A DNA stretch of 36,981 nucleotides from Sulfurimonas sp. (GCF_026196735.1 NZ_JAPHUF010000018.1:1-36981), one strand, 5' to 3'; counted from the first letter of the stretch, positions 1 through 7,038 are shown. Numbers and translations: made by a program. The notes: a model not told the origin generated them from the letters alone.

Positions 1-206
1 ATCCCGTAAAAGGAACAAGTCCCTTTTGCTCCGCTGGCGCCGCTGTGGCGACTGAAGAATCTCTTTGAGATGGGAAGTGTCTGTGAAAGTGTTATTTAGG
101 AAAACTGTTGACTTTAACAATTATACTTTAATGAGAAATCATTAAACTCACTCAAATTGACTATTGCAGTCAAGTCTAAGTGCATTTCGATGAATTTAGA
201 CTTGAT
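1..206 (+). other. Structured spacer upstream of 5S rRNA (probable 23S-5S spacer)
   Basis: No open reading frame and no recognisable tRNA. The segment holds several small hairpins: aaaagg/ccttttt-type at about 9-28, ATCTC-TTT-GAGAT at about 58-70, TTGACT/AGTCAA at 157-173, and CAAGTCTAA/TTAGACTTG at 171-204. The last two share bases 171-173 and so cannot both form fully. Because 5S follows at once, this is most simply the spacer after a 23S gene lying outside the window, with stems that serve rRNA processing. I could not match any of it to a 23S 3' end, so the assignment is inference from position. Confidence 0.45.
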
Positions 207-327
207 TGTCTAGGTGGCTATAGAGAGAGGGAAACGCCTGGTCCCATTCCGAACCCAGAAGCTAAGCCTCTCATCGCTGATAATACTTATCCTTTCAGGA
301 TTGGAAATGTAGGTCGCTGCCTAGTTG
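207..327 (+). rRNA. rrf: 5S ribosomal RNA
   Basis: The 5S landmarks are visible: the terminal helix formed by GTCTAGGTGG near the start and GCTGCCTAGTT near the end, the conserved loop text CCCATTCCGAACCCAGAAG at 242-260, GCTAAGCCTC just after it, and GGATTGGAAATGTAGGTC before the closing strand. The length of about 121 nt is normal. The pairing can be extended outward (TTGA at 202-205 with TCAA at 329-332), which probably belongs to the processing stem, so the exact ends are uncertain by a few bases. It is a structural RNA of the large ribosomal subunit and the last gene of an rRNA operon. Confidence 0.93.
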
Positions 328-512
328 GTCAATTTATTCTTACACACACTTTTTCATTTACTTATCGTTACAAAAAAACTCATGTACGAAAGTACACTTC
401 GTTTATTCGTGTCTCAATTAAATAAAAAATTGTATGTAATTAACTTCTTTGTACAAATCAAAAACTAATCTTTAAAATGCTATCATTTTATATATTATAT
501 TTAAGGCATGCA

Positions 513-1025
513 ATGAAATATATATTTACCCTATTGGCTACACTACTATTATTTACAGGATGTGGTTCTACATATACAACTCCAATCCCTAACGGTAAGA
601 TAGAAAATAAAGACATAGTTATTACAGCCAGAGACGGTAGTTTTACAATAAGCGGAGAGTTTGAGACTCCTTTTGTAAGTGAAGTGCATTACCACTCTTT
701 TAACAAAAGTGGAACTAAGCTTATCAAAGGCTATAACCGTGCGCTTGGATTTAATGCTAAGCATGTAATGGTTAAGCTACCTAATAACGATAAAGAGCTT
801 TACGGTGTGTTGGCTTTAGATAATGCTGACAACAGAGGTATTGGAGCCGGAACAAAATCTTATAAAATAATTATTCCGCAAGCATATATTGATGCAGCTA
901 AAGATGGAAAAATATCAGTAGTATATGAGTACTATCATCTTAAAAATGATGAACTTACAGATTTAAGTGAAGTTAAGAAGTACTCTTGGATTCTTTGGTT
1001 CTCCGATGAGGATGTGTTCAATTGA
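513..1025 (+). CDS. Hypothetical lipoprotein
   Basis: A 170-residue product beginning with a lipoprotein signal peptide: Lys2, a hydrophobic run, then LLLFTGC with Cys17 as the lipidation site. The ATG at 513 is preferred over one 36 bases upstream because AAGG (503-506) sits 6 bases before it and only this start gives a clean signal peptide. The mature part is rich in beta-strand-like stretches (for example GSFTISGEF and KISVVYEYYHL) and has no recognisable catalytic motif. Its stop codon overlaps the TTG start of the next gene (TTGA), so the two are probably co-translated. I do not recognise a family. It could be a periplasmic or outer-membrane accessory lipoprotein; the localisation is well supported, the function is not. 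Confidence 0.72.
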   Translation: MKYIFTLLATLLLFTGCGSTYTTPIPNGKIENKDIVITARDGSFTISGEFETPFVSEVHYHSFNKSGTKLIKGYNRALGFNAKHVMVKLPNNDKELYGVLALDNADNRGIGAGTKSYKIIIPQAYIDAAKDGKISVVYEYYHLKNDELTDLSEVKKYSWILWFSDEDVFN

Positions 1026-1339
1026 AAAAGATAATCTTATTTAGTATACTTGCCATCAGTTTAAATGCTGATTTAACTACAGATGACACTACGCGTTTTT
1101 TTGGCGGATATTCGCAAAATGAAGTTAAGTTAATCAAATCAGATACATATACAGCACCTCTAGTAGTGACCGAAGAAGTTTTTAATGCTAAAAGTTCAGA
1201 TGACATAGACAGAGTTGTCCAAGAGCAACAAAAAGCAGATATAGCAAGCGGAAAAACAGCAAAAGAATTTCTACAAGACTCAAGCGGACATCTCTTTGGC
1301 GGTCTCAGTGAAAACAAAATAAATCTACTTGGACAATAA
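1022..1339 (+). CDS. Small secreted protein with a repeated FGG-S-N motif
   Basis: A 105-residue protein starting at TTG (1022), with GAGG at 1008-1011 as ribosome binding site. The N-terminus MKKIILFSILAISLNA is a Sec signal peptide, probably cleaved before Asp17. The mature chain of about 89 residues is bracketed by two copies of one motif: FFGGYSQNEVKLI at residues 26-38 and LFGGLSENKINLL at 91-103, with a charged, probably helical middle (DDIDRVVQEQQKADIASGK). It has no cysteine and no enzymatic motif. It overlaps the preceding lipoprotein gene by four bases, which suggests a shared envelope role. The family is unknown to me. Confidence 0.66.
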   Translation: MKKIILFSILAISLNADLTTDDTTRFFGGYSQNEVKLIKSDTYTAPLVVTEEVFNAKSSDDIDRVVQEQQKADIASGKTAKEFLQDSSGHLFGGLSENKINLLGQ

Positions 1340-1702
1340 ACTTAGCCCTAAATTAAGGCATTGTCTAAGTAGTACACTTCTAAAGACTCTTTGCATATCA
1401 ATATAACACAGATTTATAACAAAAGTGTTACAGAACTACACGATGTTATATTTTTATCACAAATCGTAATCTCAAGCCTACATAACGATAATAATTTTTA
1501 AATATAGAAATTACTTATAAAATCAGCCTTATTTGCCTATATTATATGTAATTATTATTTTATTTATATTTTTTATTTATATTTATAGCTGTTTTGATAA
1601 TACTATTTAGTTTTTCTTATGGCTGCTAACTATTCGTTTAAGATTTAGTTAAAAATTAACCACCTATAATACTTCTATTCTAAAATACTCGTAGGAGAGA
1701 AA
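1340..1702. other. AT-rich intergenic region before the FadL-family gene
   Basis: About 360 bases with no supported gene on either strand. It includes an extremely AT-rich tract at about 1545-1590 in which TTTATTTATATTT occurs twice, and it ends in the promoter of the downstream outer-membrane protein gene. No convincing terminator hairpin for the upstream pair was found; a weak imperfect stem (GCCcTAA/TTAaGGC) lies near 1345-1360. Confidence 0.6.
1648..1670 (+). promoter_or_regulatory. Promoter with inverted repeat upstream of the FadL-family gene
   Basis: A perfect -10 box TATAAT at 1665-1670 puts transcription start near 1677, 26 bases before the start codon. Just upstream lies the inverted repeat GTTAA-AAA-TTAAC (1648-1660), which would sit between the -35 and -10 positions, where a repressor could block polymerase. 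The -10 is clear; the operator role is inference. Confidence 0.55.
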
Positions 1703-2983
1703 ATGAAAAGAACAATTAAATTAGCAGTGGTAGCTGCATTAGCTTTAGGTGCAACTTCTGCATTTGCAACAAACGGTTCAACAATGATAGGAATCGGTGC
1801 TAAGTCTCGTGCAATGGGTGGTGTTGGTATAGCTACTGGTTTTGGTGCTGAATCAGGCATCAATAATCCGGCTTTAATTACTACTATTAAAGGTGATAAT
1901 GAAGTATCATTTGGTGGTACTGTTTTTATGCCAGATATTGAAGTTCAAGCTAGTACAACTAACCTACCTAGTGGATCTGTTGGTGCTGAACAAACTAGTG
2001 ATTCAGACTTTTTTGTTATTCCAACTGTATCTTTAGCTAGTAAGATTAATGATAACTGGTACTGGGGTATCGGTATGTGGGGTACTGGTGGTTTAGGTGT
2101 TGATTATAGAGATGTAACAGAAAATACATTTAGTATGGTAACAGCACTTCAAACTATGCAATTTGGTCTACCAATAGCATATACTAATAGCGGTTTTAGC
2201 ATTGGTGTTACGCCGATTGTTCAATACTCATCATTAGATATTCAATATACTCAACCAGCTGATTTTATAATTCCTGGTGATGATGGCGAGATTGGTTCTG
2301 GTGTTGCTCAAGATATAGCTTTAGGTTTAAATCTTGGTGTAGCTTATGAAACAGATGGTTTAACTTTTGGTGCTATGTATAAATCTGAAATCAAGTTCGA
2401 TACAAAAGATGTAATGAATACTGCATTGGATGGTTTTGGTGTTGGACCTTCTTCTGGTGGTACTACAATCAATGAAATGGCTACACCGGCAGAAATGGGT
2501 GTAGGTGTAAGTTATACAATGAACGAGCACACAGTAGCGCTTGACTATAAAAATATTAACTGGGAAGATGCTGAGGGTTATAAAGATTTTGGTTGGGAAG
2601 ATCAAGATGTAATTGCAATCGGTTATGAGTATGCAACTGATGGTTGGGCTCTTCGCGCAGGTTACCAATATGCTGAGTCCGCTGTTCAAGATAATAGTGG
2701 AAAAAATTTAGCAATTGATGCAACTCATGCTACAGCTATGGCTGGAATGGGTATTACTGGAACTTCTTTAACAAACACATTTAACCTACTTGGTTTCCCT
2801 GGCACTCAAGAGTCTCACATATCTTTTGGTGGCACTTATGCATTTAATGAGACACTGTCTATGGATTTAGCTGTAGTATATGGTTTAGAAAACACTGAAA
2901 CATTTAAAGGCTTTACGGGTGAAGATATTAAAAGTACTCACTCTGAGCAAAGTTACAGTGTTCAAGTTAACTACGCTTTCTAA
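1703..2983 (+). CDS. OMPP1/FadL/TodX-family outer-membrane transport protein
   Basis: A 426-residue outer-membrane beta-barrel of the family that carries long-chain fatty acids or other hydrophobic compounds across the outer membrane. It has a Sec signal peptide cleaved after ATSAFA (about residue 22), then the FadL-type mature N-terminus NGSTMIGIGAKSRAMGGVG with the following NNPA segment, the typical plug region. The rest is alternating beta-strand text ending in VNYAF, with the terminal Phe used by the BAM machinery. The length is normal for the family. The start is set by GGAG at about 1693-1696, and the gene has its own promoter and terminator, so it is monocistronic. The substrate cannot be read from sequence; hydrocarbons, fatty acids or elemental-sulfur-linked hydrophobics are all possible. 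Confidence 0.88.
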   Translation: MKRTIKLAVVAALALGATSAFATNGSTMIGIGAKSRAMGGVGIATGFGAESGINNPALITTIKGDNEVSFGGTVFMPDIEVQASTTNLPSGSVGAEQTSDSDFFVIPTVSLASKINDNWYWGIGMWGTGGLGVDYRDVTENTFSMVTALQTMQFGLPIAYTNSGFSIGVTPIVQYSSLDIQYTQPADFIIPGDDGEIGSGVAQDIALGLNLGVAYETDGLTFGAMYKSEIKFDTKDVMNTALDGFGVGPSSGGTTINEMATPAEMGVGVSYTMNEHTVALDYKNINWEDAEGYKDFGWEDQDVIAIGYEYATDGWALRAGYQYAESAVQDNSGKNLAIDATHATAMAGMGITGTSLTNTFNLLGFPGTQESHISFGGTYAFNETLSMDLAVVYGLENTETFKGFTGEDIKSTHSEQSYSVQVNYAF

Positions 2984-3007
2984 GAAATTTATTTCTTAAT
3001 TTCTACA

Positions 3008-3037
3008 TGTCGTCCTTTGGGACGGCATATTTCTTTC
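3008..3037 (+). terminator. Rho-independent terminator of the FadL-family gene
   Basis: An 8-bp stem (3008-3015 with 3020-3027, including CGTCC/GGACG and one G-U pair) closes a 4-nt loop TTTG and is followed by the T-rich tail TATTTCTTT. It begins 25 bases after the stop codon. Confidence 0.8.
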
Positions 3038-3039
3038 AA

Positions 3040-3094
3040 AAAACAATCAAATTATACTTTTGGCTATTTAAAATAACAAAACAATCAAATTATA
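3040..3094 (+). repeat. 17-bp direct repeat pair
   Basis: AAAACAATCAAATTATA occurs at 3040-3056 and again, identical, at 3078-3094, offset by 38 bases. It lies between the FadL terminator and the promoter of the DUF302-like lipoprotein gene. It might be a pair of regulator sites or only AT-rich slippage. Confidence 0.6.
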
Positions 3095-3161
3095 AGTTAA
3101 AACAATACTTCTATATATACCAATTTAAGCTGAGAGTGCTTAATAAATCCTAATAATTCAG

Positions 3162-3218
3162 ACAAATTACAGATTTGTATGATATAATTATTCAGATTTT
3201 TGTGATAATTGTATCACA
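3162..3218 (+). promoter_or_regulatory. Promoter and operator cassette, copy A (DUF302-like lipoprotein)
   Basis: Three elements in order: the inverted repeat ACAAAT-N5-ATTTGT (3162-3178), the -10 box TATAAT (3183-3188, inside TTGTATGATATAAT), and the dyad TGTGATA-N4-TATCACA (3201-3218). With transcription starting near 3195, the dyad lies at about +7 to +24, so it could be a road-block operator or a hairpin at the 5' end of the mRNA. A near-copy stands at 3942-3999 before the next transcription unit. The repetition is seen; the regulator is unknown. Confidence 0.7.
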
Positions 3219-3245
3219 CGATTAAGTTAAATCAAAAGGAAACTT

Positions 3246-3827
3246 ATGTTAAAAAGAATACTAATAGGATTGTCTCCTATTTTAATTGCAACTATGTTTA
3301 GTGGTTGTACGATGATGAAAATGGGTGTAGCGTATATGGGGTTTCCATCAGAGGCACAAACTGCTTATGCGGAAATGATGGGCAATCTGTCTAAGACAGG
3401 TGATCCGGCTCAAGCTATGATGAAAGAGTGGAAAGTTGCTGATGATGTTAGCGAAGAAGATGTATTTGAAGCTATGAGAGAGTATGCCGGTGAATACAAC
3501 ATGAGATTTGTTGGCGAGAAAAACATGTTTACAATCGAAAATGGAAAACCTGATGAAATAGTACACGCTAGAATCGGTGAATTTTGTTCTTTAAGTATTG
3601 CTAAGAAAATGTTCAACCACTCTCGTTATTATGGTGGTTTTATGCCATGTAGAATTGTGTATGTAGAGTATGGAAATGGTGATAGATATCTTATCTCTAT
3701 GGATATGACACTTGCGCTTTACGGTGGAACAGATAAAAAACCAATTAGTCCAGATTTACTTGAAGATATGAAATCTGTTAAAACGGCTATGGAAGAGATT
3801 CCACGCATGGCTGCAGCAGGTGAGTAG
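3246..3827 (+). CDS. DUF302-like lipoprotein
   Basis: A 193-residue lipoprotein: signal peptide with lipobox TMFSGC (Cys21), a short linker, then one domain over about residues 65-190. The text FCSLSIAKK (Cys114), GGFMPCRIVYVEYGNGD (Cys135) and a following beta-strand resembles the DUF302 pattern, where a hydrophobic strand with a PC motif precedes a charged turn and another strand. The assignment is by eye. The start ATG has AAAGGAA 5-10 bases upstream. The gene is a single transcription unit with its own promoter cassette and terminator, but it shares that cassette with the two-gene unit downstream. A role in binding a ligand or protein in the periplasm is possible; none is established. Confidence 0.72.
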   Translation: MLKRILIGLSPILIATMFSGCTMMKMGVAYMGFPSEAQTAYAEMMGNLSKTGDPAQAMMKEWKVADDVSEEDVFEAMREYAGEYNMRFVGEKNMFTIENGKPDEIVHARIGEFCSLSIAKKMFNHSRYYGGFMPCRIVYVEYGNGDRYLISMDMTLALYGGTDKKPISPDLLEDMKSVKTAMEEIPRMAAAGE

Positions 3828-3868
3828 CAACTAGCTAACCTGTCATTTTAAGAATTCTCCCTGTTATA

Positions 3869-3896
3869 TTTTCACGCTTTTGCGTGAAAATCTTCT
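3869..3896 (+). terminator. Rho-independent terminator
   Basis: TTTTCACGC (3869-3877) pairs perfectly with GCGTGAAAA (3882-3890) around a TTTT loop, followed by TCTTCTT. It ends the DUF302-like lipoprotein transcript before promoter copy B. Confidence 0.82.
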
Positions 3897-3941
3897 TATA
3901 TCCCACTTTAATCAAAAAAAATAATTTAAATAATTAATATT

Positions 3942-3999
3942 ACAAATTATAAACTTGTATGATATAATATTTACAGATTCTTTGTGATAAAAGTATCAC
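3942..3999 (+). promoter_or_regulatory. Promoter and operator cassette, copy B
   Basis: A near-copy of the cassette at 3162-3218: imperfect ACAAAT-N5-ACTTGT (3942-3958), TTGTATGATATAAT (3955-3968, 14 bases identical to copy A), and GTGATA-AAAG-TATCAC (3984-3999). The similarity continues through TTTAAATCA and AAAGGAA to the ribosome binding site. The dyad arms are the same as in copy A while the four central bases differ (AAAG against ATTG), which suggests the arms are under selection. Confidence 0.7.
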
Positions 4000-4028
4000 G
4001 CGATGAATTTAAATCATAAAGGAACAGC

Positions 4029-5042
4029 ATGCTCAAAATAGTTATGAAAACAGCGGTTTTATTATCGTTAACTGTAACGATGGCATTTGCTTATGAAGCT
4101 ATCAGATTAAATGTATCTGAGGGAGATGTAAAAGAGAGAAATGCTGCATTTAACGAAATCTTGGAAGTTGACTTAGAAGATGCAGGTTTTACACCAAAAG
4201 ATATTCACCCTGGTATTGAGTTTTGGTATGGTAAATTTTATGGTACAAAACTATTAGACAACGGTAAAGCAAATCCTCAATTTAAAGATGACTATGTTGC
4301 CAATTTGGACAACCTTGGATTTATCACAATTTCAAATGAAGAGGCTATGCTTCCTCTACTTTTAAAGGAACCAAAGCTTGGCGGTTTTGCTCCACTTAAT
4401 TATCTTATTTATAAAAAAAAGAGTGAAAATAAGACTTATGTCGGTACTTTAACTCCTCAAGCTATGTTAGATATAACCGGTGTTAAAGATCCAGAGGTAA
4501 GAAAATCTTTTACTAAAATGATTGATGCTTTATCTGATGCTACTGATGAGGGTATGGGCGGGGAAGTTGAGTATATTGAGATAGATAAACTTAATGACAA
4601 GACTATGATGGAGTTTGAAATTCCCTTTGACAGAGGTAATGATATTTTATATGCTAAATTTGATTTTATGGATAAATTTGAAAAAGCATTTGAGAATGAA
4701 GAGTATATCATTGCCGGCAAAAGAGACTTTGTTGAGTATTGGGATGATGAAGATATGGAGCATGATAGATTTGATGCTTATTGGGTTTATTCTCTTTGTC
4801 ATTTTACATTTTCGTACACAGTATTTAATGTATGGCAGTATCCAGTGCTAGGTGTTTCTGCTCCATGTTCAATGTACATGTATTTAGAAAAAGATTCTAA
4901 TACTTTAAAAATTGGTATGCCAAGCGTAAATAACTGGATAACATTTGGAAAAATTACAGATCCAAAGAAAATTAAATTTATAAAAGCTATGGACGATAAA
5001 ATAAGAGAAATAATGATTAGTTTAGGAGCAAAAGAGGTATGA
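4029..5042 (+). CDS. Periplasmic protein with two DUF302-like modules
   Basis: A 337-residue protein with a Sec signal peptide, probably cut after AFA (residue 21), and no lipobox. Two halves look alike. Residues about 85-170 contain NLGFITISNEEAML, GGFAPLNYLIYKK and YVGTLTPQAMLDITG. Residues about 195-335 contain SLCHFTFSY (Cys257), VSAPCSMYMYLEKDSNTL (Cys280) and a final amphipathic helix. Both fit the DUF302 layout (helix, strand, P-rich hydrophobic strand, charged turn, strand, helix). The Cys257/Cys280 pair is spaced almost like Cys114/Cys135 of the preceding lipoprotein. The start has AAAGGAA 8 bases upstream. It overlaps the next gene by ATGA, so the two are translationally coupled. 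The function is unknown. Confidence 0.74.
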   Translation: MLKIVMKTAVLLSLTVTMAFAYEAIRLNVSEGDVKERNAAFNEILEVDLEDAGFTPKDIHPGIEFWYGKFYGTKLLDNGKANPQFKDDYVANLDNLGFITISNEEAMLPLLLKEPKLGGFAPLNYLIYKKKSENKTYVGTLTPQAMLDITGVKDPEVRKSFTKMIDALSDATDEGMGGEVEYIEIDKLNDKTMMEFEIPFDRGNDILYAKFDFMDKFEKAFENEEYIIAGKRDFVEYWDDEDMEHDRFDAYWVYSLCHFTFSYTVFNVWQYPVLGVSAPCSMYMYLEKDSNTLKIGMPSVNNWITFGKITDPKKIKFIKAMDDKIREIMISLGAKEV

Positions 5043-5887
5043 AAAAATTATTGACAGCTTTTTTTGGTGTAATGATTTTAACTTTTTTTGGTTGCACTAC
5101 TAAAAGCGCTAGTGTTCAAGCTGTTAGTGAGCCAACAGGTGATTCGTTTACATACTTTCAAGGTGCGTACATTGATGCCGATACAGCAGCTTCAAAACTT
5201 GAAGCAGCAGGGTTTGAGATAGTGGCAAGCTATAAGTCGATTGAAAAAGCCAAAACAATAATTTTTACATGCCCAACATTAAAAGCTGAAGCTGCTAGAC
5301 CCGGTCGTGCTTATGCTGCTGTTATGCGTATGTTTATAGATGAGAAAGAACAAACTATCAGTATTACCAATCCGGTTTATTTTGCAAGAGCATATATGCA
5401 GGAGTATTATAATCATGCTAAGTTTTCTGCAGTAGCAGATAAAATAAAGTCTGTCTTTAGCGGACTTAAAAACTCTCCTGATAAAATGAAGTATGCAGAT
5501 TTGGCAAATTTTCATTTTTCAATCGGTATGCCTAAATACAAAGACCAAGAAGTTATTGGCAGGGGATCAAATGCTGATTTGCTTGCCAAAGCTAAAGCAT
5601 ACAAAAAAGGTAAAAACTTTGTGTTTGAACTTAAACTTTCTGAGACATCAACACTTATCGGATATGCTCTTGGCAGCGGTACTACAAGATTTCCTAAAAA
5701 GATTGGACGCGCAAATGCCGGACTATTACCTTGGAGTATATCTATAGAAAATTCAAAAGCTAAGATTTTAAAAGGCGAATACTATATCGCTTTAAACTAT
5801 CCATTACTTGATATGGATGGATTTATGGGGATTATGAGTACACCGGATTCTGTTATCAAAGATTTAACAAAACCTTTTAAGAAGTAG
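5039..5887 (+). CDS. Lipoprotein with one clear and one weaker DUF302-like module
   Basis: A 282-residue lipoprotein with lipobox LTFFGC (Cys19). Module one (about 40-145) has the DUF302 hallmarks: a helix ending in LEAAGFEIVASY, a strand with FTCP (Cys78), and AAVMRMFIDEKEQTISITNP followed by an aromatic helix. A second, Cys-free region (about 172-280) has GYALGSGTTRFPKKIG, a LPWSISIE strand and a terminal helix, and may be a diverged second copy. It starts inside the stop of the preceding gene (ATGA overlap) and so belongs to the same mRNA as the periplasmic two-module protein. An envelope complex of the three products is plausible but unproven. Confidence 0.72.
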   Translation: MKKLLTAFFGVMILTFFGCTTKSASVQAVSEPTGDSFTYFQGAYIDADTAASKLEAAGFEIVASYKSIEKAKTIIFTCPTLKAEAARPGRAYAAVMRMFIDEKEQTISITNPVYFARAYMQEYYNHAKFSAVADKIKSVFSGLKNSPDKMKYADLANFHFSIGMPKYKDQEVIGRGSNADLLAKAKAYKKGKNFVFELKLSETSTLIGYALGSGTTRFPKKIGRANAGLLPWSISIENSKAKILKGEYYIALNYPLLDMDGFMGIMSTPDSVIKDLTKPFKK

Positions 5888-5917
5888 TTAGCGCGGAGCA
5901 ATAAAGTCTAAATAGAG

Positions 5918-5938
5918 TGTAATGACTATATCATTACA
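5918..5938. terminator. Possible bidirectional terminator between convergent genes
   Basis: TGTAATGA (5918-5925) and TCATTACA (5931-5938) form an 8-bp stem with a 5-nt loop, spanning the purM stop codon and lying 31 bases after the plus-strand lipoprotein gene. No good U-tract follows on either strand, so this is a weak call. Confidence 0.35.
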
Positions 5939-6924
5939 ACTTCTCTATCTCCCTCTTTTATCTCACCTATTAGGTAAGAACCTTCTGCTTTGCCTAAAAC
6001 AGTATCAACATTTCTATCCTCAACTACAAGTACCATACCGACACCCATATTGAATGCTCTAAACATTTCATCAGGATCTACATGTTTACTCATTAGCTCA
6101 AAGATAGGAAGAACTTTTATAGCATCTTTTTTGACCTCTGCCATTAAATTCTCAGGAAGAACGCGAGGCAAGTTTTCGATAATTCCGCCACCGGTAATAT
6201 GCGCCATTGCTACAATCTCGTTTTTTAAGGCTTTAAAAGTTTTAACATAAATGTTTGTAGGTTCTAAAAGAGTTTCTATTAGAGGTTTACCATTGAAATC
6301 ATCTTGAAATTTCATAGCCATTTTTTCAAAGAGAACCTTTCTAGCTAGAGAGAAGCCATTTGAGTGAAGTCCAGAACTTGGAAGTGCTATAAGCTTGTGT
6401 CCGGCACGAACTAATGAAACTCTATCCATCTCAGATTTCTCAGCTACTCCCACAGCAAAGCCTGCAAGGTCATAATCATCTTCTGAGTACATTCCAGGCA
6501 TTTCAGCAGTTTCACCGCCGATAAGAGCACATTCGCTTCTTATGCAACCCTCAGCTATGCCTGCAACTACATTGGTAGCCACATTAACATCAAGTTTACC
6601 GGTAGCATAGTAGTCTAAAAAGAATGAGGGAGTACCAAAGTTACAAAGTAAATCATTAACGCACATAGCAACTAAGTCAATTCCTACAGTATTATGAATG
6701 CCGGAGTCAATTGCTAGTTTTAGTTTTGTGCCAACACCATCGGTTGCGGCAAGCATTACAGGCTCTTTGAATCCGGTAGGAAGTTCAAATGCACCGGCAA
6801 ATGATCCTATACCACCTAAAACACCCGGAATTTTTGTAGATTTTACTAATGGTTTGATGTTTTCAACAAAACTGTTACCGGCATCTATATCGACACCGGC
6901 ATCTTTATAACTAATTTGGCTCAT
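5926..6924 (-). CDS. purM: Phosphoribosylformylglycinamidine cyclo-ligase
   Basis: AIR synthetase, which closes the imidazole ring in step five of purine synthesis (FGAM + ATP to AIR) in the cytosol. The 332 residues are close to the normal length. Visible PurM signatures are ISYKDAGVDIDAGN at the N-terminus, PVMLAATDGVGTKLKLA, VGIDLVAMCVNDLL, ALIGGETAEMPGMY and AHITGGGIIENLPRVLP, all expected for the ATP-binding PurM fold. The start ATG is supported by GGAG 7 bases upstream. It has its own TATAAT promoter (7039-7044) and an unusually structured leader of about 108 nt. It is downstream of the sulfide dehydrogenase gene on the same strand, but the internal promoter suggests separate control. 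Confidence 0.97.
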   Translation of the reverse strand: MSQISYKDAGVDIDAGNSFVENIKPLVKSTKIPGVLGGIGSFAGAFELPTGFKEPVMLAATDGVGTKLKLAIDSGIHNTVGIDLVAMCVNDLLCNFGTPSFFLDYYATGKLDVNVATNVVAGIAEGCIRSECALIGGETAEMPGMYSEDDYDLAGFAVGVAEKSEMDRVSLVRAGHKLIALPSSGLHSNGFSLARKVLFEKMAMKFQDDFNGKPLIETLLEPTNIYVKTFKALKNEIVAMAHITGGGIIENLPRVLPENLMAEVKKDAIKVLPIFELMSKHVDPDEMFRAFNMGVGMVLVVEDRNVDTVLGKAEGSYLIGEIKEGDREVVMI

Positions 6925-7034
6925 TTAATGGCTCCATACTATTTTTATCTCATAAAGTTCGAGCAAAGTCCAAACCTTATTCAGTCACTAAAGCTTCACC
7001 TACGGTGAGATAAAGTTCTACTAACTTTTTAGTG
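6925..7034 (-). promoter_or_regulatory. Structured 5' leader of purM, candidate cis-regulatory RNA
   Basis: Read on the minus strand, the leader can fold as a three-way junction. The closing helix is UUUAUCU/AGAUAAA (7008-7014 with 6946-6952, extendable to 9 bp). Inside it are a CACC-GUA-GGUG hairpin (6997-7007) and a GUUUG/CGAAC hairpin (6957-6975). Competing pairings exist: CACUAAA (7028-7034) with UUUAGUG (6986-6992), and a local UUUAU-GAG-AUAAA hairpin that uses the 3' arm of the closing helix. Mutually exclusive helices before a purine gene suggest a switch, but it matches no riboswitch class I know. Confidence 0.4.
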
Positions 7035-7038
7035 TGGA

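Noticed and set aside
383-396. TGTAC-GAAA-GTACA hairpin after 5S as a terminator
   Set aside because: The stem is only 5 bp and is followed by CTTCG rather than a T-run.
180-425. An 81-codon reading frame over the 5S gene
   Set aside because: It overlaps the 5S rRNA on the same strand and has no protein-like features.
3201-3218. A CRP/FNR-type site at the TGTGATA dyad
   Set aside because: The half-sites TGTGA and TCACA are 8 bases apart rather than 6, and the site lies downstream of the transcription start.
6925-7034. A known riboswitch before purM
   Set aside because: The conserved cores of the purine, ZTP, PRPP, guanidine and preQ1 classes are not visible; it is reported only as a candidate structured leader.
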